Positions 33,978-42,813 of a DNA stretch of 44,354 nt are shown here, piece by piece. This stretch comes from Candidatus Gastranaerophilales bacterium (GTDB lineage Bacteria; Cyanobacteriota; Vampirovibrionia; Gastranaerophilales; Gastranaerophilaceae): contig CALUSL010000019.1 of the NCBI GenBank assembly GCA_944323425.1, positions 1-44,354 on the forward strand, written 5' to 3'. The notes beneath the pieces are model-generated. The model ran no database searches. It saw only the letters and a list, made by a program, of their open reading frames with translations, and had not been told where the DNA came from. Each line of letters starts with the position of its first letter. Position 1 is the stretch's first letter. The position numbers were made by a program, and so were the translations under genes.

Positions 33978-35258
33978 ATGTACAAAAAAACCGCATATTT
34001 AATCATAATTTTTATATTGAGCTTTATTCTGTTCAACTACCTGTCTACACAATCACAGCAAGAAAAACAGGATACATCTTCTGACGTGTCATTTTTGATA
34101 AACAGACAGTCAACAGACCCTAAACGTTTATTTTTAAAAACGTGGCGTATTGTTAAAAGCAAATATTACGACCCAACGATGAACAATCAGGATTGGTCAA
34201 GATGGAATAAACGATATGTGGATCGTATAAAAACTCAAGATGACGCGAATGTTGCAATTGATTCAATGATTGCAAGCCTTAATGACCCGTATACTCAATT
34301 TCTCGATAAAGAAGAATACAAAGAACAGACCACAAGTATAGATGCCAAAATCACCGGCATCGGAATAAACATCATCGCTCTTGACGGCAATGTTCTTATC
34401 GTAAGCGTTGTAGAAGATACTCCTGCAGAAGAAAACGGACTCAAAGCCGGTGACATAATTTTGAGTGTAAACGGAAAAGAAGTCCGCGGCAAAACAGTAA
34501 GCGATGTTGCCTCTCTTATCAGGGGAAAAGAAGGTGAACAGGTTAAAATAGAACTTTTAAGAGACAAGAAAAAGCTGACTAAAAATATTACACGTCGTGA
34601 AATAAAAATAAAAAGTGTAAAAACAAAAATCATTGACAAAACTATCGGATATGTTCAGATTAGCAGTTTTATCAGCGGAGATGTAACAAAAGAGTTTATC
34701 GAGGCGCTGTCAAAAATCCAGAACTGTGAAGGTCTGATTATGGATCTTAGAGGGAACACCGGCGGATTAATGCCCAACGCTGTTTTCATAGCTGATATGT
34801 TTATGACAGAAGGACATATCGTCAGCATAGTAGACAGGAACAAACAGCGTTCTGACATAGATGCACAGAGAAAGCCGTATTCAATCAACAAACCTGTAGT
34901 CATACTAGTTGACCAGGCTTCAGCCAGCGCTTCCGAAATTCTCGGAGCAGCGCTCAAAGAAAACAGAAAAGCAATACTGGTCGGAGAACAAACTTTCGGT
35001 AAAGCAATGATACAAAGGATTATCCCTCTACCAAATGAAACCGGTTTGAATCTGACCATTGCAAAATACCTGACCCCTAAAGGCAATGACCTGAACAAAA
35101 ACGGAATCACTCCTGATTACATAGTATCATATACAGAGCAGGATTTTCTAAAAAACAGAGATCCTCAACTTGATAAAGCAAAAGATGTTCTGAAAAATTT
35201 AATAAAATCACAACAACAGAATCACCATGAACTTGCCAGACTAAAACAGCAATTGTAA
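33978..35258 (+). CDS. C-terminal processing peptidase (S41, CtpA-like)
   Basis: 426 residues. An N-terminal membrane anchor or signal (AYLIIIFILSFILFNYL, about 6-22) is followed by a helical region with the S41 start (LKTWRIVKSKYYDPTMN). A PDZ domain (about 115-200) carries GIGINIIALDGNVLIVSVVEDTPAEENGLKAGD. The protease core follows. Catalytic Ser317 is in DQASASASEILG and Lys342 in EQTFGKAMIQ, 25 residues apart as in Tsp/CtpA. It degrades or trims proteins at their C-termini in the periplasm. The gene precedes a coiled-coil protein; no terminator is seen between them. Confidence 0.92.
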   Translation: MYKKTAYLIIIFILSFILFNYLSTQSQQEKQDTSSDVSFLINRQSTDPKRLFLKTWRIVKSKYYDPTMNNQDWSRWNKRYVDRIKTQDDANVAIDSMIASLNDPYTQFLDKEEYKEQTTSIDAKITGIGINIIALDGNVLIVSVVEDTPAEENGLKAGDIILSVNGKEVRGKTVSDVASLIRGKEGEQVKIELLRDKKKLTKNITRREIKIKSVKTKIIDKTIGYVQISSFISGDVTKEFIEALSKIQNCEGLIMDLRGNTGGLMPNAVFIADMFMTEGHIVSIVDRNKQRSDIDAQRKPYSINKPVVILVDQASASASEILGAALKENRKAILVGEQTFGKAMIQRIIPLPNETGLNLTIAKYLTPKGNDLNKNGITPDYIVSYTEQDFLKNRDPQLDKAKDVLKNLIKSQQQNHHELARLKQQL

Positions 35259-35356
35259 ATTTATGTAACAAATTGTATATACTTTTTGTATATTCTATCA
35301 ATACTTTTTCTTTAATTATCTTTATATAAATAAGAGAGATATTCAGGAGAGAGTAT

Positions 35357-36517
35357 ATGGGCGATATTGCAAAAGTAAAAACGACAACAGTGACGACGAC
35401 AGATGCAAAAAAAGTCACACCACAGACAAAAGAACAGCCCTCTGCTAAAGATATTCAGATATATGGAAATAATGAACAAACAGAAGTAAATAAAAATCAG
35501 GATTCTGTTGAAATTACGACCAGGTCTGAAAACAGCACAGATATTGATGTTGATGCACCGGACAATGCATCTGATAACAAAGAAAAAGAACGTATCGCAA
35601 AAGAAAACGTTGATTCAGCCAAAAGCTCTTATGAATCAACCCAAACAGCAACAGAAAATGCTCAAACAACGATGGACAAAGCATTAACAGACAAAGACAA
35701 AGCGGAAGTTGCAAAATATAAAGCTAAAAATGAGGTTATACAGGCAAAGAAAGATGTAAACTCTGCAGAACAGTCTGTTAAAACAGCAACTCAAAGCCGT
35801 GATGAAATAAAAGGAAGTCTCGATGACTTAAAAGCTCAATATGATGCAGCTCCGGAAGAACAAAAGGTATCAATAGCAACCCAAATTTCAAAAAAAACAT
35901 CAGAGCTTGCTAGAGCAGAAAATGAGCTAAAAAAGGCTGAAGAATCATTGAGCAACGCAAAAAATTCACTCGAAACAGCTCAAACAAATCAAGAAAATGC
36001 TGATTTGTCGTATGAAGAAGCGGCAAACAACTGTCAGATTGCAGAAAAAGAATTAAAAATAGCAGAAAAAAATGAAAAAGCTGCAAGAACTACCTATGAG
36101 CAATCAAAAATAAAACTCGAACAAATAAAAGCCGATGCAAGTGCACAGAATTCATCAGATTCTTCAAACTCATCAAATGAAGAATCAACTGCCCAAAATA
36201 AAAATTCATTCTGGGACTCTTTCACCAATACATTAAGTTCTGCAGCAACAGCAATGAACTATGTAAACCAGCTGTCAAATTCAGTTTATCAATTGAAAAA
36301 CCTTTCTTCAGGATCAAATCCTTATATGGCAACAAATCCATACGTTCAAAATAATTCAATCAGCCCGCAGACAAGAGCACTGCTGGGATATACACTTGCC
36401 GATACAGGAAATTATATAAACAATATGAACAATCAAAATTTCTTTTCTTTGAACAGCAATAGCTCTACCCCATACAGACAACAATTTATGTTCACAAATC
36501 CGCAGTACTTTGGCTAA
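35357..36517 (+). CDS. Hypothetical coiled-coil protein
   Basis: 386 residues. Residues 1-75 are polar and low complexity (TTTVTTTDAKKVTPQTKEQP). From about 80 to 270 there is a long Ala/Lys/Glu/Gln coiled coil with heptads (AEVAKYKAKNEVIQAKKDV, ISKKTSELARAENELKKAEE). The C-terminal 110 residues are Ser/Asn/Gln/Tyr-rich (NSSNEESTAQNKNSF, NPYMATNPYVQNNSISPQ). No signal peptide or membrane helix. The composition is that of a filamentous or surface-bound structural protein, but neither export nor function is shown. Ribosome binding site AGGAGAGAG. It converges with the secreted Cys-rich gene, with 5 bases between stops. Confidence 0.7.
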   Translation: MGDIAKVKTTTVTTTDAKKVTPQTKEQPSAKDIQIYGNNEQTEVNKNQDSVEITTRSENSTDIDVDAPDNASDNKEKERIAKENVDSAKSSYESTQTATENAQTTMDKALTDKDKAEVAKYKAKNEVIQAKKDVNSAEQSVKTATQSRDEIKGSLDDLKAQYDAAPEEQKVSIATQISKKTSELARAENELKKAEESLSNAKNSLETAQTNQENADLSYEEAANNCQIAEKELKIAEKNEKAARTTYEQSKIKLEQIKADASAQNSSDSSNSSNEESTAQNKNSFWDSFTNTLSSAATAMNYVNQLSNSVYQLKNLSSGSNPYMATNPYVQNNSISPQTRALLGYTLADTGNYINNMNNQNFFSLNSNSSTPYRQQFMFTNPQYFG

Positions 36518-36522
36518 GCTGA

Positions 36523-36984
36523 TTATTCTTCTTTTACGCATTTCCACGTATTAAAATACTCTGTGGCATCATCGAATTTTTTATGGGAATAGTGGGTTCT
36601 TTGACCGTTTTTTAAAGAACAGGAATAATACCCCTTCCCGTCAGAGCGTACAACCATTGTACATTCCTGATTTTCAGCACTGCAGCGGTAATGTTCATAT
36701 TCAAAAAATTCACATTTTCCGTCTCTTATTCTATCAATAAGTTCTTTTTTCCCAAGGCTACAACCGACGCCGCCGTATGCACCTCCGCCAAATTTGTCTC
36801 TTGCCACAGCGCAGGGCTCAATTTTGGATTTAAATACCTCTTTATAAGTATCATCTGGACATTCATATTTGCCGTAGCCATCAGGATTTACTTCAGCGAA
36901 AATTTCCTCAATTTCGTTTGCAAAAACCGGTAGCAGCTGACATCCGAAAACAAGTAAAATTGCTGCAACAACGACCTTCTTCAT
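36523..36984 (-). CDS. Hypothetical secreted Cys-rich protein
   Basis: 153 residues from the ATG at 36984 (GAGGAA upstream, 7-base spacing); the longer frame from 37008 is less likely. Signal peptide MKKVVVAAILLVFGCQLLPVFA, with cleavage expected before NEIEE. The mature part has eight Cys (in YECPDD, EPCAVA, VGCSLG, GKCEFF, YRCSAE, QECTMV, YSCSLK, WKCVKE), enough for four disulfides, and a central Gly-rich loop (FGGGAYGGVGC). It probably needs a periplasmic oxidising environment. Not recognised; it could be an inhibitor, toxin-like or binding protein. Single gene, no operon partner. Confidence 0.65.
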   Translation of the reverse strand: MKKVVVAAILLVFGCQLLPVFANEIEEIFAEVNPDGYGKYECPDDTYKEVFKSKIEPCAVARDKFGGGAYGGVGCSLGKKELIDRIRDGKCEFFEYEHYRCSAENQECTMVVRSDGKGYYSCSLKNGQRTHYSHKKFDDATEYFNTWKCVKEE

Positions 36985-37120
36985 CTTTAATTCCTCATAA
37001 TAAAACACTAACAGATTTTAGCACATTTTTCAAAAAGCGTAAATATTTTCAAATTTATAAAAAATACAGGAGAATTTAAGAAAAATATTTGTGCTATAGT
37101 GTATCAGGGAGAATGCCAGA

Positions 37121-37843
37121 ATGGAAGAGTTACAGAAGGATTTAATAAGGACGAAAGAAGTATACAGAACAGTTTTTGAGCAGGCAAAAATTGCAATAGA
37201 CACAAAACTCGGCATACTTAAAAAGTCATTTATCTGCGGCAAATGTATTGAAAATTGTTCTATAGACTTTGCTCAAGCAGAGCTTTTCAAAAAATTTCCG
37301 AAAAACTGTACGTATAAATTATGGCAGAAAAGAGCGCTTGTTGAACTAAAAGGGCAGATTTCAAAAGATATTTATGAAAAAATTCAACAAATGAACGCCA
37401 GAAGAAACGACTACAAATGTGCAAGATGTTCTTCATGCTGCAATATGGCAAGCTCTGAATTTACTTATGCCCAGTTAAAAGAAAAAGCGAAAAACGGGGA
37501 CAGATTTGCAAAAGAATTTACATCAATATTTGTCCCGTATGAATCAAATGACATCCCCAGAAAAATATATCCCGAGTATGTCGAGCTTCTGGAAGAAAAA
37601 TTTGAGGGCGAAATACAGTTCTATCATTGTCCGAAGCTCGGAGAGGACGGGCTCTGTACTGATTATGAAAACAGACCTTCTATTTGCCGTTCTTTTCCTG
37701 ACAATCCGCTGGCTGCACTCCCCCCGAAATGCGGTTTCCGTCACTGGAAAGATGAAGTCGAAATTACAGCGCTTTTGCTTCATGCAATGGTTGAGATAGT
37801 CGGGTTTTATATCCAACAATTAGAAAAAATCACTTCTGAATAG
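37121..37843 (+). CDS. Second YkgJ-family cysteine-cluster protein
   Basis: 240 residues. An extra N-terminal region (1-95) carries its own FICGKCIENCSID cluster. The core family pattern follows: YKCARCSSCCNMA at about 102-114, then FYHCPKLGEDGLCTDYENRPSICRSFP and PPKCGFRHW. It resembles the protein at 33273-33878 in layout but differs in sequence and in the added N-terminal Cys group. Such Cys sets bind Fe or Zn; the role is not known. Ribosome binding site GGGAG precedes the ATG. It is about 3.2 kb from the first copy, so the pair are separate paralogues rather than a tandem duplicate. Confidence 0.85.
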   Translation: MEELQKDLIRTKEVYRTVFEQAKIAIDTKLGILKKSFICGKCIENCSIDFAQAELFKKFPKNCTYKLWQKRALVELKGQISKDIYEKIQQMNARRNDYKCARCSSCCNMASSEFTYAQLKEKAKNGDRFAKEFTSIFVPYESNDIPRKIYPEYVELLEEKFEGEIQFYHCPKLGEDGLCTDYENRPSICRSFPDNPLAALPPKCGFRHWKDEVEITALLLHAMVEIVGFYIQQLEKITSE

Positions 37844-37953
37844 TTATTGTTATATTTTTTAAACAGAAATTTTAGTTTATTATAATAGCGTTGAATAAGA
37901 TTCTATTGGCTTTATAAACCAATTTAGTTTAAAAGTATAAGACTGGATACATT

Positions 37954-38469
37954 ATGAAATTCGAATACTGTCCGATTTGCGGAAATAAATTAATATTAAA
38001 AAAAGCCGGAGATGACGGTTTCATTCCTTTTTGCAAAATATGTAATCGTTTTTGGTTCGATTTATTTCCCACCTGTGTAATTGTTTTGATTGCAAATCAA
38101 TATGATGAAGTTGTTCTTTTGCGTCAGTCATATCTCTCTGACAAATATTCAACTTTCGTTGCCGGATATATGCAACCGGGAGAAAGTGCAGAAGATGCAA
38201 CAAGAAGAGAAATTAAAGAAGAAATTGGTTTGGAGATTTCTGACCTGAGATATGTTACATCACATTGGTTCAATTTAAAACAAATGCTTATGATTGGTTT
38301 TATTGCAAAAACAAACAAAAAAAATTTCAAATTATCAGAAGAAGTAGACTCTGCAGAATGGGTACCAATTGAAAAAATCCCTGAAAAAATTTATCCTGAA
38401 CATCCTGACAATATTGCATATGTTTTATACAGAGAATATTTGAGGCAAAAAAATAAAGAAAATGTATAA
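37954..38469 (+). CDS. NUDIX hydrolase with zinc ribbon (NudC-like)
   Basis: 171 residues. The N-terminal Cys4 zinc ribbon (CPICGN near residue 6, CKICNR near 29) precedes a NUDIX fold. The NUDIX box is complete: GYMQPGESAEDATRREIKEEIGL, matching G-x5-E-x7-REU-x-EE-x-G-U. The ribbon plus box layout matches NADH pyrophosphatase NudC, which cuts NAD(H) and removes NAD caps from RNA. NudC also has an SQPWPFPxS motif after the box, and I do not see a good copy, so a related ADP-ribose- or nucleotide-type substrate is possible. The gene stands alone. The 38470-38710 gap after it shows no gene. Confidence 0.85.
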   Translation: MKFEYCPICGNKLILKKAGDDGFIPFCKICNRFWFDLFPTCVIVLIANQYDEVVLLRQSYLSDKYSTFVAGYMQPGESAEDATRREIKEEIGLEISDLRYVTSHWFNLKQMLMIGFIAKTNKKNFKLSEEVDSAEWVPIEKIPEKIYPEHPDNIAYVLYREYLRQKNKENV

Positions 38470-38710
38470 GTTAGTAGGTTGAGCATATTCAAGTATTCCC
38501 ATCCGACAACTTATTTTATAGACCACGAATCTAACAAAAAAATACAGAGAAATATCAAAAATAATATATGAATATTTTTCAAAACATATTGATAAAGTCT
38601 GAAGAACATAGCCCACAGACTCAGTTTTCAATCCGGCAACAAAAGGAACAGAAGCTTTTTCAGACTTTAATATGGAGATAATTTTTCTTACAGAAAAAGT
38701 TTATTTTTAT

Positions 38711-41700
38711 TTATTCCATAGGTTTAATCATTGATTCTATGTAAGATATTTCTGTTTCTGTTAAATTATATTTTTTATAGAGTTGTTTATCTATTTCCGA
38801 CAATGTTTTATCCCAATTTATATCAGATTTGTCAGAAAATTCTTGAAGAGGAACAAATCTATATGTTATTCTTGAAGCATCATGACTGGATTTTGCAAGG
38901 CTATGCATAAATCTTGCAAATTTTGTTTTTAAATATTTAGATAAATTTGATACAGAATTTTTATTTAAGTTTAAATTTATGCCAACTAATAAATGTGCTT
39001 CTGTACATATTGTATTTGGCTCTCCTATATAAGTATTCAAATTATCATCATTCAATTCCGTTCCAATATTATTTGCTCTGGGGATAAAAACTTTCCATAT
39101 TTCTATCCATTCCAGGTTAGCAATAATATTATTTCTTTCAATATAACCAAGTTTATTACCTTTTCCAAGAATTCTTATTGGTTCATTTAAATCATCCTCG
39201 TCCGTTTTCCAATCACTTGAGTTTATAATATTACTTTCAATCCCAAATGGTTTTCTAGGAGAAATATAAGCATTCATTGTTAATATATCATCATTGGGTA
39301 TAACTTTGTTTAAAATATTTACAGCCATTTGACTTCGGATAAATATATTTAAATCTTTTGTTCGAAGATCTCTAATTGAAATATCCTTTTTGGAACTATT
39401 TATATGCGAAATTACTTTGACTTTATCACGAATATTATCATAGAATTTGTTGCGCAAAAAGAAACAAACCCCTCCTCGATTGTTTGTATCAGGGAAAACA
39501 TCCTCAGGATGAAAAAAATCGTCCAACTGCTGAATTTTTGTATCATTCAGCATTTCTTCTCTAAATTCATCAAGACCTTTTCCACCGGCAAACCAACGAG
39601 AAGGAATAATTAATGTTGAAAAATGAGAAGCTAAGACTTTTGCAATTCTAACGAAATGATGATAAATTGGTCGAGCACTTTTTTGAGCACCTCCATCATC
39701 TTCTTGATAAGGAGGATTCCCTACTACTGCCCCAAATTTTACCATATTTTCATCACCTCCTGTTTGTAGCTTCTCTTGTAAAGTTATTTCATTAAAATCT
39801 ATATTTTGTTCAACTAATACTTTTATTTTTTCATAATCAATATCATTACCATTTTTTATTTTCAGTAAATCATACGAATTAAATTTTTCAGCAATATTTT
39901 TTTTATTTAAACCTAAAACTTCATATATTTTTCTTGTAAATTCATAAGTTATACTTGATGTAGGGATAGAATAAACCAAATCTTTAAAATCATCAAGTTC
40001 ATAACCAATGTTTGTAAATCTTTCATACAATGCAATAGCAAATTCACCCTCTTTAGATGCTATATCTAATATTGGAATTTTATTTTTAACACAGTTTTCT
40101 AAAAAATCATCCGGTAATAATGCAATCATATCTGTTGTAATTTCTTTAGGCGTTACAACTTCAGATTCTCCTAATTTCCCGAATTTTTGATTAGCTATAT
40201 CTGCTCTTTTTAATGTATCAATACTAACATCATGGGATAATTTATTTATATTTTGAATTTTATAATCTAATGAACTTAACATAAATTTATTCATATTGTT
40301 TTTTAAAGCAACAAGAACTTCTTTATTTAAGCCCATATTATTAAATATACGGCTGTTATCTACAGTATTTAAACTTAAAATAATATCTTCAAGCGAATAC
40401 ACATTTGAACTGGTTAAGAAAGAGTAATATAAAATTCTTGAATAATACATCCTAAATTGTTTTACAGGATCTTTGCCGTTTGAATTTTGATTATCTTTTA
40501 TTTGAGAATCTTTTGAAAGTTCATTTGTGAACGAATTGTCACTGTTTTCTTTTTCACTTGAGGAATCCGGTATGTCTATATTGTCACTATCACCTTCCAC
40601 AGCTTCTATATTAAACCCTTTTTTTGAACCAAGCTCGTTTTCTTTACTAATAACATTCCATATTTCAAAAATATTTTTTAGATTTAAATCAACAGGGATT
40701 TCGTTAGTTTCTTCAGCAACACCTTTGTTTTTTGAATACTCGCTTATTTTATCCAGTATATTCTTTGCTGTTACCTTACGAATTTTATTACTGTTTATTA
40801 CTATTATAGGCGAAATTTGTAATTCTTTTTCTATTCTTTCTTTTAATTTTTTATTGCCTGCTTCATCAGTATTTACATTATAGATTTGTGATTTTAATTC
40901 TTGCATTTTAAAAATTCTATCTATACAGAAATCAACCAATAACGTTTGGGGTTTCATATTGTATTTTATAATGTCACCATCTTTATCTTTATATGTTTTT
41001 ATGTATTGACTTTGTAATCTGAAAACTGCCTGATCATATTCTTGTGGAGAAGATGTATCTTTTAAAAATATCATCGTATCCCACTGTTCAACAGTACTTC
41101 CTGTCAACATTCTATTAACTGTCAAAGTAACTGTTTTAATGTTTTCTTTTTCACAATCACTAATTGCTTTTTTTACAGCATTAGTATCTTTATACTGATT
41201 TTGATTATCAATTCCGGATATATTAATAATTTTATAATCTTTCAAATTTTTAAATTTAATAACATTTGTTGTAATTAGATGCTCCATTGCATCACACGAT
41301 GCACAATACGGCAATACCATAACAATATGTCTGCACATCTTACCATGTTTAATTTTGTCATAATCAAGAAAACTTAAAATTTCATTATCATTTTTACTTC
41401 CATCAATTACTTCCAAAAGCTCTAATATTTCCGTTTCGTATATAAATTTCTTGTGATTGTTATTTATATTATCTTTTGTCGTTGATTTTGGTTCTAATAG
41501 TTTGGACAGAGCATATTTATTCCCTTCTTTTGCAAATTGTTTTAATTTTTTTCTTGATGCTTCGTTAGGATTGAATGCGAATCTAATCATTTGAGGAAAT
41601 CCGAAATATGGATTATCCCATTCATTTACAGACTCATTTTTGTCGTTAACATCTTTCAACAGGTGATCTTTATTCCATTTATCTTGTTCTTCAACAATAT

Positions 41701-42388
41701 CCGAATATTGACAAAAAGAAATAATATCTTCTTTCTGAAATTCAGACCCCATAAGTATTCTATAAGGAGTACCGGACAAGTGCAATTTGTATTTTGATTT
41801 AAGCATCTTATCAATTTTCTCATTGCAATCAGTTATATCATTAAATTCGTCTTGATCATGTTTATTTATTGCTTTGGCTGATTGTTTTAATACAGAACCA
41901 TATTTTTCTGCTCTGGCACCAAAATGAGTTTCATCTATGATTAATAAATCAATATTCGTTTTTTTAGAAAAAAGCTCTTTATGCTTTTCTTTAATCAAAT
42001 CTCCTTGTAGATCTTGTAAAGTTAAAAATAAAACAACAACTTTATTATTAGAATTCGCTAAATGTTCTGATATTAAATGTTCATTTTCTAGTAAATCCTT
42101 GCTGGTTTTAAATTCAAAATTTGAAAAATTCCCAGGTATTTCTGTATTTTTCTTCCATTCTTCTCTAACATCGGCTTTTGCAGAAACGACAATAATTAAT
42201 TTTAAATTTTCAATTTCTTTTGCACAGCATAAAGAAGTAAAAGATTTACCAAATCGCATAACAGCATACATTAATAAATTTGTACGACCATTATCAAGTG
42301 CTTTCTTAAAATTATCAACCGCTGTTTTCTGGTTATCCCGTAAAGCCCAATCATCACCTCTTAGATAATGAACTGGTTCTTCCTTCAA
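38711..42388 (-). CDS. Helicase/translocase plus Eco57I-type N6-adenine methyltransferase of an RM system
   Basis: 1225 residues in this frame; the open frame continues upstream without a stop to about 42560. Walker A is AVMRFGKS (42-49). The DEAD-type motif II is DETH (152-155), followed by LSGTPYR (motif III). The motif VI region is QYDQAVFRLQSQ. The C-terminal half is a gamma-type methyltransferase, with AdoMet motif I around Asp775 (ILDIASKEGEFAIALYERF) and catalytic NPPY at 891-894. A likely target-recognition region follows. The nominal TTG start (42388) has no ribosome binding site and 55 further upstream codons read sensibly. It therefore most likely continues the GIY-YIG frame after a -1 shift at T7 (42553-42559), giving 1366 residues. 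Composition is more AT-rich than neighbours. Confidence 0.85.
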   Translation of the reverse strand: MKEEPVHYLRGDDWALRDNQKTAVDNFKKALDNGRTNLLMYAVMRFGKSFTSLCCAKEIENLKLIIVVSAKADVREEWKKNTEIPGNFSNFEFKTSKDLLENEHLISEHLANSNNKVVVLFLTLQDLQGDLIKEKHKELFSKKTNIDLLIIDETHFGARAEKYGSVLKQSAKAINKHDQDEFNDITDCNEKIDKMLKSKYKLHLSGTPYRILMGSEFQKEDIISFCQYSDIVEEQDKWNKDHLLKDVNDKNESVNEWDNPYFGFPQMIRFAFNPNEASRKKLKQFAKEGNKYALSKLLEPKSTTKDNINNNHKKFIYETEILELLEVIDGSKNDNEILSFLDYDKIKHGKMCRHIVMVLPYCASCDAMEHLITTNVIKFKNLKDYKIINISGIDNQNQYKDTNAVKKAISDCEKENIKTVTLTVNRMLTGSTVEQWDTMIFLKDTSSPQEYDQAVFRLQSQYIKTYKDKDGDIIKYNMKPQTLLVDFCIDRIFKMQELKSQIYNVNTDEAGNKKLKERIEKELQISPIIVINSNKIRKVTAKNILDKISEYSKNKGVAEETNEIPVDLNLKNIFEIWNVISKENELGSKKGFNIEAVEGDSDNIDIPDSSSEKENSDNSFTNELSKDSQIKDNQNSNGKDPVKQFRMYYSRILYYSFLTSSNVYSLEDIILSLNTVDNSRIFNNMGLNKEVLVALKNNMNKFMLSSLDYKIQNINKLSHDVSIDTLKRADIANQKFGKLGESEVVTPKEITTDMIALLPDDFLENCVKNKIPILDIASKEGEFAIALYERFTNIGYELDDFKDLVYSIPTSSITYEFTRKIYEVLGLNKKNIAEKFNSYDLLKIKNGNDIDYEKIKVLVEQNIDFNEITLQEKLQTGGDENMVKFGAVVGNPPYQEDDGGAQKSARPIYHHFVRIAKVLASHFSTLIIPSRWFAGGKGLDEFREEMLNDTKIQQLDDFFHPEDVFPDTNNRGGVCFFLRNKFYDNIRDKVKVISHINSSKKDISIRDLRTKDLNIFIRSQMAVNILNKVIPNDDILTMNAYISPRKPFGIESNIINSSDWKTDEDDLNEPIRILGKGNKLGYIERNNIIANLEWIEIWKVFIPRANNIGTELNDDNLNTYIGEPNTICTEAHLLVGINLNLNKNSVSNLSKYLKTKFARFMHSLAKSSHDASRITYRFVPLQEFSDKSDINWDKTLSEIDKQLYKKYNLTETEISYIESMIKPME

Positions 42389-42540
42389 TGTTTCAATATT
42401 ATAAAAAGAATATTTGTTGGTTTTATTTGTATAGTCTTTTTTTATATCAGATATTGCGTTATTAATATCATCTACATCTGTATTTTTAAAAAACTCTTTT
42501 GAATAATATAGATTTTCACCAGAAAAATCTTCACTATTTT

Positions 42541-42810
42541 TTAGTAAACGAATTTTTTTAAATCATTCTCTAAAAATTTATGTACAGCAAAGTCCCTAAA
42601 AAATACATCTTTGACTCTAGCAACTGCGTCAAATTCTTTATTTAATTCAGGATAATATTTTTTCCATTCTAATAATCTTTCAGTAACAGGTCTATATGTA
42701 TCTCCTATCTTTAAATAATTGGGAATAGAATTTGTAGAAAACGCATAAATATGTGGTTCTACTCGACCTACAATCAAATTTTCCAAGATCTTTTCTTCAT
42801 CTGTAAACAA
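42541..42810 (-). CDS. GIY-YIG nuclease module, interrupted N-terminus of the RM protein
   Basis: 89 residues from a TTG start with AAGGAG 6 bases upstream, overlapping the stop region of the preceding gene. GIY-YIG-type motifs are HIYAF (20-24) and YLKIG (32-36), followed by the conserved Arg45 and a Glu/Asn-bearing helix (FLENDLKK). This is the T5orf172-like branch of the superfamily. The frame ends at 42541, only 3 residues after an A7 tract. A -1 shift at A-AAA-AAA continues as IRLLKNSEDFSGENLYYSK and runs into the helicase frame. As it stands it is a truncated nuclease domain. Either it is a real frameshift event, a phase-variable switch or a sequencing error. Confidence 0.75.
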   Translation of the reverse strand: MFTDEEKILENLIVGRVEPHIYAFSTNSIPNYLKIGDTYRPVTERLLEWKKYYPELNKEFDAVARVKDVFFRDFAVHKFLENDLKKFVY

Positions 42811-42813
42811 CTA

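Noticed and set aside
38425-38631. 68-codon minus-strand frame overlapping the NUDIX 3' end
   Set aside because: Overlaps a well-supported gene, aromatic-rich composition, no ribosome binding site.
42386-42388. TTG as an independent start of the 1225-residue helicase/methylase
   Set aside because: No ribosome binding site, and 55 sensible upstream codons remain open up to the A7 tract; frameshift expression fits better.
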